Origin: Candidatus Saccharimonadales bacterium
Lineage (GTDB): Bacteria; Patescibacteriota; Saccharimonadia; Saccharimonadales; UBA4665
Reading direction: 5' to 3'
DNA: 64,000 nucleotides
NCBI GenBank assembly: GCA_036388415.1
Contig: DASVRW010000002.1
Span: 789,396-853,395, forward strand
Shown here: positions 17,930 to 26,876 of the stretch, in pieces
Numbering within the stretch: position 1 is the first letter of the stretch
Layout: the number at the start of each line of letters is the position of its first letter
Position numbers and translations under genes: made by a program
Notes under the pieces: model-generated
What the model was told of the DNA's origin: nothing
Databases searched by the model: none
The model's input: the letters and a program-made list of their open reading frames with translations, nothing else

Positions 17930-19801
17930 CTAGTACAAAGCTGCGGCTTTTGGCAGCGAGGCACCAGCAAAGACTTCAATAACTTCTTCGGCTTCAACGG
18001 TTTCTTTGTCGAGCAAACGATCCTTGAGTGCTTCCAGCTTGTCGACATTCGCCTTGATGATGATACGAGCCCGATCGGCTGCCTCGGTGATGAGCGCTTC
18101 AACTTCCTGGTCAATAACCTTTTTGGTATCCTCAGACTGGTTGCTTTCATGGACTAAACGGTCCATCATCATGCCTTCATCGACTTGGAATACCTGGTCG
18201 CGAAGTTTGTCACCCATGCCCTGATTCATGATCATATCGCGTGCCAGTTCGGCGGCCTTCTGCAGATCGTTGCTTGCACCCGTTGTGATACGATCAGCAC
18301 CAAACATAACTTCTTCAGCGATACGACCGCCAAGGCCTCGAGCTAAAATATCTTTATATTGAATCAGGGAAACGTAGTAACGATCCTCTGGCGGAATGAA
18401 CCAGGTCACGCCACCGGTACCACCGCGGGGAATAATCGTCACCTTGTGGACAGGGTCACTATCTGGCAGTACATGTCCGACAAGGGCATGGCCAGCTTCG
18501 TGGAAAGCCGTCAGAACTTTGTCAGCTTCGGTCATAACCTTGCTCTTTCGTTCTGGTCCGATTGCGACACGCTCGAAGGCTTCGGTCACGTCGTGCTGTG
18601 TTATCTCAGTGCGGTTGTGTCGGGCGGCGATTATAGCAGCTTCGTTGGCAATATTGGCTAGATCAGCGCCCGAAGAACCGGCCGACTTACCAGCTAAGGC
18701 ACCGAGGTCTACATTCTTGGCAAGTGGCTTTTTGGCAAAGTGTATCGTCAATATGGCTTCGCGGTCCTGACGGTCAGGCAGGCCTATGTTGACACGACGG
18801 TCAAAGCGGCCGGGACGTAACAATGCCGGATCAAGCACATCAGCTCGGTTGGTAGCCGCAAGGACGATTACGTTTTGCCCCTGTTCGAATCCATCCATTT
18901 CAACCAGAATCTGGTTAAGCGTCTGTTCACGCTCATCATGGCCGCCACCCATACCCGAGCCACGGCGCCGTCCCACGGCGTCGATTTCATCAACAAAAAT
19001 AATACATGGCGCATTCTTCTTAGCTTTGGCGAACAGATCGCGGACACGTGATGCACCGACACCGACGAACATTTCGACGAATTCAGATCCGGAAATACTG
19101 AAGAATGGCACGTTTGCTTCACCAGCCACGGCGCGGGCCAGCATTGTCTTACCGGTACCGGGAGGACCAACCAATAACACACCCTTTGGTATGCGCGCAC
19201 CAACGCTAGAAAATTTCTTTGGGAACTTCAAAAATTCAACGACTTCTTCGAGATCTTGTTTCGCCTCACCGCTACCGGCGATCTCTTTGAAGGTGACTTT
19301 GTCCTTTTCATTGCCGTAGAGACGGGCCCGGCTCTTGCCAAACGACATGGCTTGATTGCCTTGGCCCTGAGCGCTGCGCAACATGAAGTACAGCAAGCCG
19401 CCGATCAGTAAAATCGGCAAAATTGAAACCAGCAGCGCACTGCCGAGTCCACCGCCGTTAGAAGCCGGCTCATTGCTAACCTCGAACTTAGACGTGTTAT
19501 AACCTGACTCTTTGAGGCTGGCCTGCGGGTCGGTATAGGTTTTCAAGCTTGGCTTGTCTTCGCCGCGCTTGGTGATGGTGAGTTCGTTGCCGTCTTTGAC
19601 AACTTTGGCATACTCGCCGTTGTTAGCCTGGCTGATAGCCGTTGATTCAGGAATTGTCTTGAGACTGGCAGGTTGGCCATAGGCATTAAATATTATAAGT
19701 GACAGTAAAATGAGCAATGCAGCAAAGCCAGCATTTTTCCAGCCCTTATTTGGGCTTTTGGTATTCTTCGACTTGGTGCTACGAAACGGTTTTTTATCCA
19801 T
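17930..19801 (-). CDS. ftsH: ATP-dependent zinc metalloprotease FtsH
   Basis: 623 aa: N-terminal helix (about 25-42), extracytoplasmic domain, second helix (about 118-137), AAA module with [22 protein letters not shown] and SRH region ([21 protein letters not shown]), then the protease with HEAGH zinc motif. It extracts and degrades membrane and regulatory proteins. TATAAT lies 9 bases before the ATG, giving an almost leaderless transcript. It follows tilS as in Bacillus, but without hprT between. Confidence 0.98.
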   Translation of the reverse strand: MDKKPFRSTKSKNTKSPNKGWKNAGFAALLILLSLIIFNAYGQPASLKTIPESTAISQANNGEYAKVVKDGNELTITKRGEDKPSLKTYTDPQASLKESGYNTSKFEVSNEPASNGGGLGSALLVSILPILLIGGLLYFMLRSAQGQGNQAMSFGKSRARLYGNEKDKVTFKEIAGSGEAKQDLEEVVEFLKFPKKFSSVGARIPKGVLLVGPPGTGKTMLARAVAGEANVPFFSISGSEFVEMFVGVGASRVRDLFAKAKKNAPCIIFVDEIDAVGRRRGSGMGGGHDEREQTLNQILVEMDGFEQGQNVIVLAATNRADVLDPALLRPGRFDRRVNIGLPDRQDREAILTIHFAKKPLAKNVDLGALAGKSAGSSGADLANIANEAAIIAARHNRTEITQHDVTEAFERVAIGPERKSKVMTEADKVLTAFHEAGHALVGHVLPDSDPVHKVTIIPRGGTGGVTWFIPPEDRYYVSLIQYKDILARGLGGRIAEEVMFGADRITTGASNDLQKAAELARDMIMNQGMGDKLRDQVFQVDEGMMMDRLVHESNQSEDTKKVIDQEVEALITEAADRARIIIKANVDKLEALKDRLLDKETVEAEEVIEVFAGASLPKAAALY

Positions 19802-19836
19802 ATGCCAACTATTATATACTGTCCAAAATAAATTAT

Positions 19837-20730
19837 CTAGCGCTCAATGCACTTGAGTGCCAAATAATCTTTATTGATAGTCATTTGCCAACTTTGCTTA
19901 ACATGCACATTCTTGATCGGTGCAAACGTCTTGGCGGCATGAATCAGCCGTTCAAGCATCTTTTTGTCGATATCTTTTACGCCGTTATTCTGCAACCACC
20001 GGGCCATGACTTCACGGGCAACTGTATGCGGCAGCAAAATAAATTGCCGGCGCTGCAAGGTTCCTTGAAAAGACATATCAGCCACGATCTGATCAAGCAG
20101 GTGATCGATTTCGCTGTTGGCACTCCGCATACCTACAATAATGTCGTGCATGTTTTGGCGATCGGCCGCAGAAAATCGGCTCATAATATTATGACGAACG
20201 TAATTACGCTTATAGCCAGTATCGACATTGGTACTGTCCTCGCGCCACAGCAGCTGATTGTCGCGGGCATAGCGCACGATGGCCGCTTTCGGAATATGTA
20301 ACAGCGGCCGCTTCACGATATCCGTTGATTTCAGGCTGGTCATGCCGCGGCGGCCTGTCCCGCGCACTATATTCATAACCGCTGTTTCCAGAACATCATC
20401 CTGGTGGTGGGCCGTAATTACAGCCGTTGCTGCAGCCGCCTCCCGGACGTGGTGCAAAAAACGATAGCGCGCTGCACGAGCTACAGCCTCGCTTGCTGAA
20501 GCGCCGAGATACGCCCGCTCGTACACATACGGCAGTCCATATTGCCGCGCCAGCTGGCGCACCTGTTTCTCATCTTCGCCAGAGTCAGACCGAATACCAT
20601 GATCGAAATGAGCTACCGTCAATCTATAATCTGGTTGTTGCCGCAAAATATGCAAAAGCGTCACCGAATCGACGCCGCCTGAAACTGCAACAATATACCT
20701 TCCAGGTTCAAGTTTGCCATCAATATCCAT
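19837..20730 (-). CDS. tilS: tRNA(Ile)-lysidine synthase TilS
   Basis: 297 aa. YIVAVSGGVDSVTLLHIL is the PP-loop; HFDHGIRSDSGEDEKQV and TAHHQDDVLET complete the TilS catalytic core. It adds lysine to C34 of tRNA-Ile2(CAU), turning its reading from AUG to AUA. The matching tRNA lies at 50587-50662. The C-terminal domains are short. The leaderless start is driven by a palindromic -10 shared with the divergent rdgB-like gene. Confidence 0.95.
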   Translation of the reverse strand: MDIDGKLEPGRYIVAVSGGVDSVTLLHILRQQPDYRLTVAHFDHGIRSDSGEDEKQVRQLARQYGLPYVYERAYLGASASEAVARAARYRFLHHVREAAAATAVITAHHQDDVLETAVMNIVRGTGRRGMTSLKSTDIVKRPLLHIPKAAIVRYARDNQLLWREDSTNVDTGYKRNYVRHNIMSRFSAADRQNMHDIIVGMRSANSEIDHLLDQIVADMSFQGTLQRRQFILLPHTVAREVMARWLQNNGVKDIDKKMLERLIHAAKTFAPIKNVHVKQSWQMTINKDYLALKCIER

Positions 20731-20733
20731 CTG

Positions 20734-20747
20734 TTTAGTATACTAAA
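20734..20747. promoter_or_regulatory. Palindromic bidirectional -10 element
   Basis: TTTAGTATACTAAA is a perfect 14-bp palindrome that contains TATACT on both strands. The start codons of tilS (20730, minus) and the ITPase gene (20751, plus) each lie exactly 6 bases beyond the -10 on their own strand, so one site can fire two leaderless transcripts. Confidence 0.7.
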
Positions 20748-20750
20748 TGA

Positions 20751-21311
20751 ATGCCCGATCTAACGTTTGTAACTGGTAATGCAGCTAAATTTCATATCGG
20801 CAATTCGATCTGCACTCAATATGGCATAAAGCTACGTCAAACTACATTGGATATACCTGAGCTACAAGCTGAAGACGGTATGGTAATTGCTCGAGATAAA
20901 GTACGGTTGGCGTACGAAAATCTTCTACATCCAGTGTTGGTTTCGGACGACAGCTGGCTAATACCGGGTCTCAATAATTTTCCCGGACCCTACATGAAAT
21001 CTATGAACACTTGGTTTACTCCTGAGGACTGGCTTCGATTAACTTGCAGTCTGCAAAACAGAAAAATCATACTACGAGTGATAGTAGCCTACCAAGACGC
21101 GCACGTTCAAAAACTTTTTTGCTCAGATATTAATGGGGTATTACTCAAAAATGCCGTAGGTACATCAAAGTTTACTCATACCACAATTACATCGTTCAAT
21201 AACGGGTCTTCGAGTCTGGCAGAAGACATTGCTGCAGGCAGAGCAAGCAGTGACGTCCCGGGTTCGGCATGGCATCAATTTGCCAAATGGCATACAGAGA
21301 TAACAGCATGA
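20751..21311 (+). CDS. RdgB/HAM1-like non-canonical purine NTP pyrophosphatase
   Basis: 186 aa. LTFVTGNAAKFHIG is the family's opening TxNxxK motif; IPELQAEDGMVIARDK and VLVSDDSWLIPGLNNFPGPYMK match the E-x-Q and D-x-G/L-x-x-x-x-L-x-G-x-P-G-x-Y segments. These enzymes hydrolyse ITP/XTP to the monophosphate and clean the nucleotide pool. The usual VxDDSGL is VSDDSWL, a small deviation. It overlaps the next gene by ATGA. Confidence 0.85.
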   Translation: MPDLTFVTGNAAKFHIGNSICTQYGIKLRQTTLDIPELQAEDGMVIARDKVRLAYENLLHPVLVSDDSWLIPGLNNFPGPYMKSMNTWFTPEDWLRLTCSLQNRKIILRVIVAYQDAHVQKLFCSDINGVLLKNAVGTSKFTHTTITSFNNGSSSLAEDIAAGRASSDVPGSAWHQFAKWHTEITA

Positions 21312-21820
21312 AACGCCTCTATTTTTGCCGGCATGGCCTGAGCGAACTCAATAAAGCCGGTATATGGTCCGGCAGTCTTGACACGCCACTCGCCCCCGAA
21401 GGCCGACAGCAGGCAGAAGCCGCCGCTGTCATTGCGAGCATTTTACGTATCGATTACATATACAGTTCATCGCTGTCACGGGCATACGATACTGCCGTGA
21501 TTATTGCCGAGGCAATTGGCTATCCAGTCGACAAAATCGAGCAAAGCGACCTTGCCATAGAACGGCACTTCGGCGTTATCGAAGGTACACCCTGGGGCAC
21601 TGATGTCGTTATGGACAGTGTTCCAGACGCCGAATCGTCACGCGGCGTCATTGCCCGCGCCCAGAGCGTCTACCAACACCTGCAAACTATCGATGCCAAC
21701 AACATATTAATTGTCAGCCATGGCACATTTGGCCGTGCCCTACGGCATGTGATCCATCCTGATATCCCGTTTGATGATTCAGGCAAGTTCACTAATGCCG
21801 AAATCGTTCAATTGCTATAG
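21308..21820 (+). CDS. Histidine phosphatase (phosphoglycerate mutase-like)
   Basis: 170 aa. YFCRHGLSELN is the RHG catalytic motif and IVSHGTFGRALRH provides the second histidine; SSSLSRAYDTA is also typical. Substrate unknown. Its start codon overlaps the preceding stop (ATGA), so the two phosphatases are coupled and may act together on nucleotides or sugar phosphates. Confidence 0.88.
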   Translation: MKRLYFCRHGLSELNKAGIWSGSLDTPLAPEGRQQAEAAAVIASILRIDYIYSSSLSRAYDTAVIIAEAIGYPVDKIEQSDLAIERHFGVIEGTPWGTDVVMDSVPDAESSRGVIARAQSVYQHLQTIDANNILIVSHGTFGRALRHVIHPDIPFDDSGKFTNAEIVQLL

Positions 21821-21912
21821 CAACCTTAATGGTATCCCGAGTTTTATCACCATTTATCGCAAGTCAAAATTTATAAATACTGGCATTTTTTGAATATGTA
21901 CCGCAATTTCAC

Positions 21913-22278
21913 TCACTCCGGTTGGTGTTCAGTTACGCGAAGTTGAAAAGTACCCAGATCATATACCCGAGGTGTCTTTTGCTCGGACGCTAATGCAGCG
22001 ATCCAAGGTTCGCATTCTCTATCGTTTTGTATTCTCCTCTCCACGTGCAATTTCGCCCTAGCAATTTGCATGTTTCGACGTAAAGCTACTACTCTATCTT
22101 TTATACTTATGGTTGCTTCGGGCAACACTTCATATGCTGCACCTCTTTTTTCCGCTCTATCAAGCAGCAACGACACAGCACCGATCCGTGACGATCTTAT
22201 GTCTGCCAGCAATTCTGGCTCTAAACCTAGCCTGCCGGCAAGATTATCAGAATTAAATATATTTCTTTCGACTGTCAC
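21913..22278 (-). CDS. 121-aa hypothetical protein
   Basis: GTG start with a ribosome site AAAGGAG 7 bases upstream. Product is soluble, charged and mostly helical (SIKDRVVALRRNMQIARAK) with a C-terminal beta stretch (YDLGTFQLRVTEHQPE). No family recognised. Single gene between two plus-strand units. Confidence 0.6.
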   Translation of the reverse strand: MTVERNIFNSDNLAGRLGLEPELLADIRSSRIGAVSLLLDRAEKRGAAYEVLPEATISIKDRVVALRRNMQIARAKLHVERRIQNDRECEPWIAALASEQKTPRVYDLGTFQLRVTEHQPE

Positions 22279-22379
22279 GTTACAGCTCCTTTGTGCGTAT
22301 ACTATGATTCAAATAAGTATAGTACACGATGCAATGAATATACTGGCTGATTACTGTAAGTTGTGCGAAAATAAAGGTC

Positions 22380-23129
22380 ATGCTTAGTATTGGACTGTTC
22401 GTCGCCTGCCTGATTGCCGGTATGGTAAATTCGGTGGCTGGCGGCGGTATTATGGTTGTGTTTCCAGCCCTGCTTGCCCTTGGCTTGCCACCGCTGACTG
22501 CCAACACCACCAGTAACCTCATCTCCTGGCCAGGCGCACTTAGTTCAGCCTACGGTTACCGGGCACATCTGCGCAAACTGCCGCCGAAATATCTGTTTCT
22601 GTTAGTTCCCTGTTTTGTAGGATCGATTATTGGATCAATCCTACTAGCCCGCACTGACAGCGCAGAATTTTCAAAGATCGTTCCCTATTTGGTATTGGCC
22701 GCCGTGCTACTGTTCCTCGTACAGCCGTTTCTTCATCGGCACCTGGCGCACAACCTGAAGGCGCACCGCAATGCCCCGATTATCATCATTGGGATTGCCC
22801 TGCTGCCCATGTCAATATACGGTGGCTACTTTGGTGCCGGCTTCGGATTCTTGATGTTGGCATTTCTAGGCTTTACCCGTATTACCAGTATGCATCAGAT
22901 TAATGGGCTCAAAAACCTGGCCAGCGCGACGATCACGCTAGTGTGTACCGTTTATTTTGGCTGGAAAGGCCTGATCGACTGGCAATATGCCCCCATTATG
23001 ATCACTGGCAGTTTGCTCGGTGGCTACTTCGGCGCTCGCTGGGCGCAGCGGGTCAACGTGGCAGTCGTGCATTATTTTGTCATTGTCCTCGGTCTCGCGC
23101 TGGCTGGCGTACTGTTTTACAAATCGTAA
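22380..23129 (+). CDS. TSUP (TauE/SafE) family permease
   Basis: 249 aa with about eight hydrophobic helices. AGMVNSVAGGGIMVVFPALLALGLPPLTAN and YGGYFGAGFGFLML are the duplicated glycine-rich signatures of the sulfite exporter TauE/SafE family. The transported anion is unknown. AAAGG lies 3 bases before the ATG. Confidence 0.9.
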   Translation: MLSIGLFVACLIAGMVNSVAGGGIMVVFPALLALGLPPLTANTTSNLISWPGALSSAYGYRAHLRKLPPKYLFLLVPCFVGSIIGSILLARTDSAEFSKIVPYLVLAAVLLFLVQPFLHRHLAHNLKAHRNAPIIIIGIALLPMSIYGGYFGAGFGFLMLAFLGFTRITSMHQINGLKNLASATITLVCTVYFGWKGLIDWQYAPIMITGSLLGGYFGARWAQRVNVAVVHYFVIVLGLALAGVLFYKS

Positions 23130-23203
23130 TTACCAGGCCCGATAGTTCTCGTGCTAGCCAACAGAGACAATTCATGCTATATTTACCCCTGTCCGAAAGA
23201 CAC

Positions 23204-23279
23204 GGCGACGTAGCTCAGTGGTTAGAGCACAGGACTCATAAGCCTGGGGTCGGTGGTTCAAATCCACCCGTCGCTACCA
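23204..23279 (+). tRNA. tRNA-Met(CAU), elongator
   Basis: A 76-base cloverleaf with encoded CCA. Acceptor GGCGACG/CGTCGCT, D stem GCTC/GAGC, anticodon loop CTCATAA and T arm GGTGG-TTCAAAT-CCACC. GTAGCTCAG and the GGGTC variable loop resemble elongator tRNA-Met. Two oddities: a G1-U72 end pair and an A31-G39 mismatch at the base of the anticodon loop. Confidence 0.93.
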
Positions 23280-23365
23280 TATTCAGATTTCTTCATAAAT
23301 TAGTATCGTCATATTTCTTATGCTTACATTTGACTTTATATCTTATGTATGTTATTATATAGTAC

Positions 23366-23899
23366 ATGGGATTCTTTTCGTTCGAGCGGCGCAAGCGCTT
23401 AAAACCTGATCAAGAAATCTTCGAATCAGCTCATGAAGAGACGTTGCTGGCTTTGGCTGGCATCGCGAAGGCAAAAGCTACGCAGGGGCATCACTTCAAA
23501 CCGACGGAGCTCTTTGACGAATCTGACGATAGTACGACATTTGATAACTCCAGTATTGTTTTAGATATCCCAAACGACGAAGGTAGAATTATTGTTAGTT
23601 ATTACGAGGGGGCGTATCGACCCGTCGAGAACGATAATCCACTGATTGCTGAAATCAGCGTCCTTCATATATCTGATGATTCTGCGAAGTACAGTGCGGC
23701 GAAATACAAAATGAGCGAAACTGCTGATGGCAATACGAACATCGAAAAGGTGGTACAAATGACAGATATGACATAGCCAGGCAATGCGCCAGACATAGCG
23801 ATGGAACGTGCAATGGGGTTAACCCTGGTTTCTGAAGCAGAAACGCAACGTCTCATCGGGCTCTTAACCATCAGCATACCGAGCGATAGGCCGGAGTAA
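23366..23899 (+). pseudogene. Hypothetical gene interrupted by in-frame TAG
   Basis: An ATG at 23366, 7 bases after TATTAT, opens a 136-codon frame starting MGFFSFERRKRLKPDQEIFE. A TAG at 23774-23776 interrupts it, yet the same frame stays open and protein-like for 40 more codons (DIAMERAMGLTLVSEAE, LIGLLTISIPSDRPE) to a TAA at 23897. No family recognised. Either a fresh nonsense mutation, a natural short product followed by a chance open frame, or readthrough. Standard code is supported elsewhere, so recoding is unlikely. Confidence 0.55.
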
Positions 23900-23995
23900 G
23901 CGCCGCCAAATTTACACCTTTAGAGTGTATACGCCATTGTGGCATTACCAGAGGGCCGGTCCGACAAACCGGGATCTTTTTGCTATGCTAAATCT

Positions 23996-24646
23996 ATGAA
24001 GATCGCATTACCTCAACTTCCAAAAGATCTTCCGGATGCAGCTGATCTCCAAAAACTCCTGAAAAGCGATGAGACTATAGCAAGCGTCAGCCTAAGTCAT
24101 GAAAACGTATCGAACGCCAACATCAGAGGCGTACAGGCGGAGGAAATCAGATTAGCGCATATTGATGCAACGCAGGCGGTTCTTGAGCGAATGGTCCTAA
24201 GTGACTGCGAAATACTGGCCTGCGACCTGATAGCAACTCAGATGGCTGAAGCGGCCTGGCGACGGGTGCTCGTACAGGGCTCGCGCTGCTGCGGTATACA
24301 ATTGCAATCCAGCAGCTTGAAAGACGTGACGTTCATTGATTGTAAGCTAAACCTCGCTAATTTCAGGTTTTGCAAGCTGACTAATGTGCGGTTTCAGAAC
24401 TGCGTGCTTGAGGAGGCTGATTTTTATGCGGCTGAGATGACAGATGTTGTCTTCGAGCACTGTAAGCTCGATAAAACAGCATTTAGCAGCGCCAAGCTCA
24501 AGCGAGTCGACTTCCGGACATCGGATATTACAGGCGTAAGGAACATTCAGGGCCTGGCCGGGGCAACCATAGATTCAACACAGTTAATGGCAATCGCGCC
24601 GCTTCTGGCAACAGAACTAAAGATAGTCGTCAAAGACGATATGTAA
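23996..24646 (+). CDS. Pentapeptide-repeat protein
   Basis: 216 aa from the ATG lying 6 bases after TATGCT (23984-23989), another leaderless gene. Residues from about 100 to 185 are tandem A(D/N)LxF-type pentapeptides, for example LANFRFCKLTNVRFQNCVL and EADFYAAEMTDVVF, forming a right-handed quadrilateral helix. Partner or function unknown; some relatives protect gyrase. Confidence 0.85.
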   Translation: MKIALPQLPKDLPDAADLQKLLKSDETIASVSLSHENVSNANIRGVQAEEIRLAHIDATQAVLERMVLSDCEILACDLIATQMAEAAWRRVLVQGSRCCGIQLQSSSLKDVTFIDCKLNLANFRFCKLTNVRFQNCVLEEADFYAAEMTDVVFEHCKLDKTAFSSAKLKRVDFRTSDITGVRNIQGLAGATIDSTQLMAIAPLLATELKIVVKDDM

Positions 24647-24713
24647 GCTGCAAAAGTTTCCGGCAGACCGTACTCGCATCTCAAATATGTAATTCTATTA
24701 TATGACTGTCAGC

Positions 24714-25427
24714 CTATAGCCGCTGCCGCCAGCGCTGCCACGGTGCCTGCGCCGGCCAGTGTATAGAGAGGCTGCGCAGGCCTTTCCTGTAGCGCGACGG
24801 TAGGTTCGAAACACGCAGTGAACGGGCTGAAATACCAACCGTTAGAGATGGCACGAAGAGTACGCGTGAGCTTGCTGACAGGTGCATCGACAGGTCAATG
24901 TCATCGTGGATATCGGCTCGCGTGCGGTGCACGTCATCCGCGATTTTTAGCCAAGCCGTACGGCGGATGGCGCAGTTCGACCCAAAGAGCGGCCACTGCG
25001 CGATTGCCGATCCAACGCTTATGAAATAGGCGTACATATACCATACTTGCGCCCACCAATTGACGAGCCAGTGCGTATCATAAAACGTGCCCGGCCCGGT
25101 AATAGCGACAGCTTCCGGGTGCGCCTGCAGCTGTTGTTCTATACGCTGCAGCCAGTCCACAGGGACAATGGAATCGGCGTCACAACGAGCTATTATATCG
25201 CCGGTACTATGCTGGTAGCCGGCATGTGCTGCCGGCATAATTCCCTGCTGCGGTTCAGTAATGACGCGTGCACCGCACTGCCGGGCGATATGCGCCGTGT
25301 CGTCTATGCTGTTGTTATCAACGAGAATAATCTCATCGGCTTGTCTAGTTTGTTGCCGTAAAGCCTGGAGGCAGGCTTCGATAGTTGCCGCTTCGTTATA
25401 GGCAGGAATGACGACTGATATTGTCAT
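24714..25427 (-). CDS. GT2 glycosyltransferase, probable carotenoid glycosylation
   Basis: 237 aa from the ATG overlapping the upstream stop (ATGA). SVVIPAYNEAATIEACLQAL, EIILVDNNSIDDT and RCDADSIVP (DxD) are GT2 A-fold motifs. It is the last gene of the carotenoid operon, so it may glycosylate the hydroxylated C50 carotenoid, as in decaprenoxanthin glucosides. It could instead be an unrelated polyprenyl or lipid glycosyltransferase. Confidence 0.8.
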   Translation of the reverse strand: MTISVVIPAYNEAATIEACLQALRQQTRQADEIILVDNNSIDDTAHIARQCGARVITEPQQGIMPAAHAGYQHSTGDIIARCDADSIVPVDWLQRIEQQLQAHPEAVAITGPGTFYDTHWLVNWWAQVWYMYAYFISVGSAIAQWPLFGSNCAIRRTAWLKIADDVHRTRADIHDDIDLSMHLSASSRVLFVPSLTVGISARSLRVSNLPSRYRKGLRSLSIHWPAQAPWQRWRQRL

Positions 25428-26284
25428 ACAGATAGTACGTGGATGTATATAATTAGCATCGTTGCCGCAAAGCCAGCAAAAAGATTGAGGTAAATAAATT
25501 GCCGCCAAGCTTTATTCGATCGGTGCGAGTCCGCATCAGACACTGCCCGGAACGGAAAAATATTAATAATATACAGCAGCCCGACAACAGCATACAGCGC
25601 AACTGACATGCCGTAAGTCAGCAAAAGCAAACTGCTGGCAGCGTATAATCCGAGTGAAAACCACACTGTTTTACTGGCTCCAAGAGCCGTGGCGATGGAA
25701 CGGATGCCTCCCTCGCGGTCGGGAACAATATCCTGCACTGCCCCAAAGGCGTGTGACGCCATGCCCCATAGGAAAAATGACGCGACAAGCGCATATGCAG
25801 AGCTGGTATGCCCCGCTAGCGTTAGCCCATAGATCAGCGGCCCGACGAAATGAATACTTGACGTAATCGAATCGACAAACGGCCGTTCCTTGAAGCGAAG
25901 TACCGGTACGCTGTACGCCAGCACAAAAAACATGACGACGGCGAGCACGAGATTAGCCGCCAAACTCCCGAGGACAAACAAACCAACCATGAACGGTATG
26001 CCAACGACGGCTGACGCAATCAGGATAGGACGGTGTAAACGCTTAGCAGATAGGGCCCCCTCCATCCCGCCTTTACGCGGGTTTCGAATATCCGATTCAT
26101 AATCATAGACGTCATTAACGCCGTACATGATCAAATTATACGGAATCAGGAAAAATAGCGTCGCAATGACGAAGCGTGTATCAACCGCTCGCTCCAACAC
26201 AAGGTAGGTGGCAGCAAATGGATATGCAGTATTGAGCCATGAAATTGGCCGCGACACTTTTAATAATTGGAGTATCAGGTTCAT
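25424..26284 (-). CDS. crtEb: UbiA-type prenyltransferase, probable lycopene elongase
   Basis: 286 aa with about eight membrane helices. NDVYDYESDIRNPRKGG is the first aspartate-rich motif (NDxxDxxxD) and DIVPDREGGIRSIATALG the second. Position right after heterodimeric cyclase genes, as in Corynebacterium and other C50 producers, points to CrtEb-type addition of two dimethylallyl groups to lycopene. Its start overlaps the crtYd stop (ATGA). A menaquinone or other UbiA role is less likely from context. Confidence 0.82.
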   Translation of the reverse strand: MNLILQLLKVSRPISWLNTAYPFAATYLVLERAVDTRFVIATLFFLIPYNLIMYGVNDVYDYESDIRNPRKGGMEGALSAKRLHRPILIASAVVGIPFMVGLFVLGSLAANLVLAVVMFFVLAYSVPVLRFKERPFVDSITSSIHFVGPLIYGLTLAGHTSSAYALVASFFLWGMASHAFGAVQDIVPDREGGIRSIATALGASKTVWFSLGLYAASSLLLLTYGMSVALYAVVGLLYIINIFPFRAVSDADSHRSNKAWRQFIYLNLFAGFAATMLIIYIHVLSV

Positions 26285-26571
26285 ATCTTGTCTTTCATCT
26301 TTTCCCAAATATACGGTACTAGCAGGCTGGCGCCAATCGCATAAGCAAAATCCTCAATCGGCGCCTTACCGATATATAGCCCGCTGATACGAGATACATC
26401 GTAGGCGACAATGCCGCTCGCAATGATGAGATTGTCAAAAACAACCGTCAATATGAGTAAGGCTGCGGTAGCTGCAAGTATCACTTTCCAGACTATACGC
26501 TGGCGCCCCGTATATACGGCTGCTAGTATCAGCCCGAGCATAACAACGTTTAGTATTAGGTACGTTGCCAT
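26281..26571 (-). CDS. crtYd: Heterodimeric carotenoid cyclase subunit (CrtYd/Yf type)
   Basis: 96 aa, three hydrophobic helices, ending with the conserved PIEDFAYAIGASLLVPYIWE segment of CrtYd/CrtYf subunits. With the next gene it should form a membrane cyclase acting on the psi-ends of lycopene or its C50 derivative. The 16-base overlap with crtYc shows tight coupling. Confidence 0.85.
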   Translation of the reverse strand: MATYLILNVVMLGLILAAVYTGRQRIVWKVILAATAALLILTVVFDNLIIASGIVAYDVSRISGLYIGKAPIEDFAYAIGASLLVPYIWEKMKDKI

Positions 26572-26876
26572 AGTTGCTCTCCGCCGCGGTATAATAGCAG
26601 CGCGCTGTAGGTGAGCAAAGTGAGGAAAAATAACTCTTCAATTGGGAATTCAGCACCGATGCGCAGCCCTGTCAGGTAGGTCGTTTCGCCAACCCGAAAA
26701 ATACGGTTTATAACGCCGAATACATCCCAGACTATAAACACGGCGACGCTTAGCCCGATAGTTGCCAGGGTGCGTTTGCGGTCATAAAACACCGCCAATC
26801 GAAAGCGGTGATCAAGCGTCAGTAGTCCCGATATAGATACCAAAAGCGCAGCAAGATAGGCATATTGTTCAAGCAT
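26556..26876 (-). CDS. crtYc: Heterodimeric carotenoid cyclase subunit (CrtYc/Ye type)
   Basis: 106 aa with three helices and the conserved PIEELFFLTLLTYSALLLY segment of CrtYc/CrtYe subunits. These small paired cyclases are typical of actinobacteria and differ from CrtY/CrtL. It overlaps crtI by 8 bases. Confidence 0.85.
   Translation of the reverse strand: MLEQYAYLAALLVSISGLLTLDHRFRLAVFYDRKRTLATIGLSVAVFIVWDVFGVINRIFRVGETTYLTGLRIGAEFPIEELFFLTLLTYSALLLYRGGEQLWQRT

Noticed and set aside
23366-23899. Reassigned stop codons (UAG or UGA recoding)
   Set aside because: TGA is used as a genuine stop in many overlapping ATGA/TGATG junctions and TAG ends rsr (41396) and other intact genes, so the standard bacterial code fits; the two in-frame stops look like local mutations.
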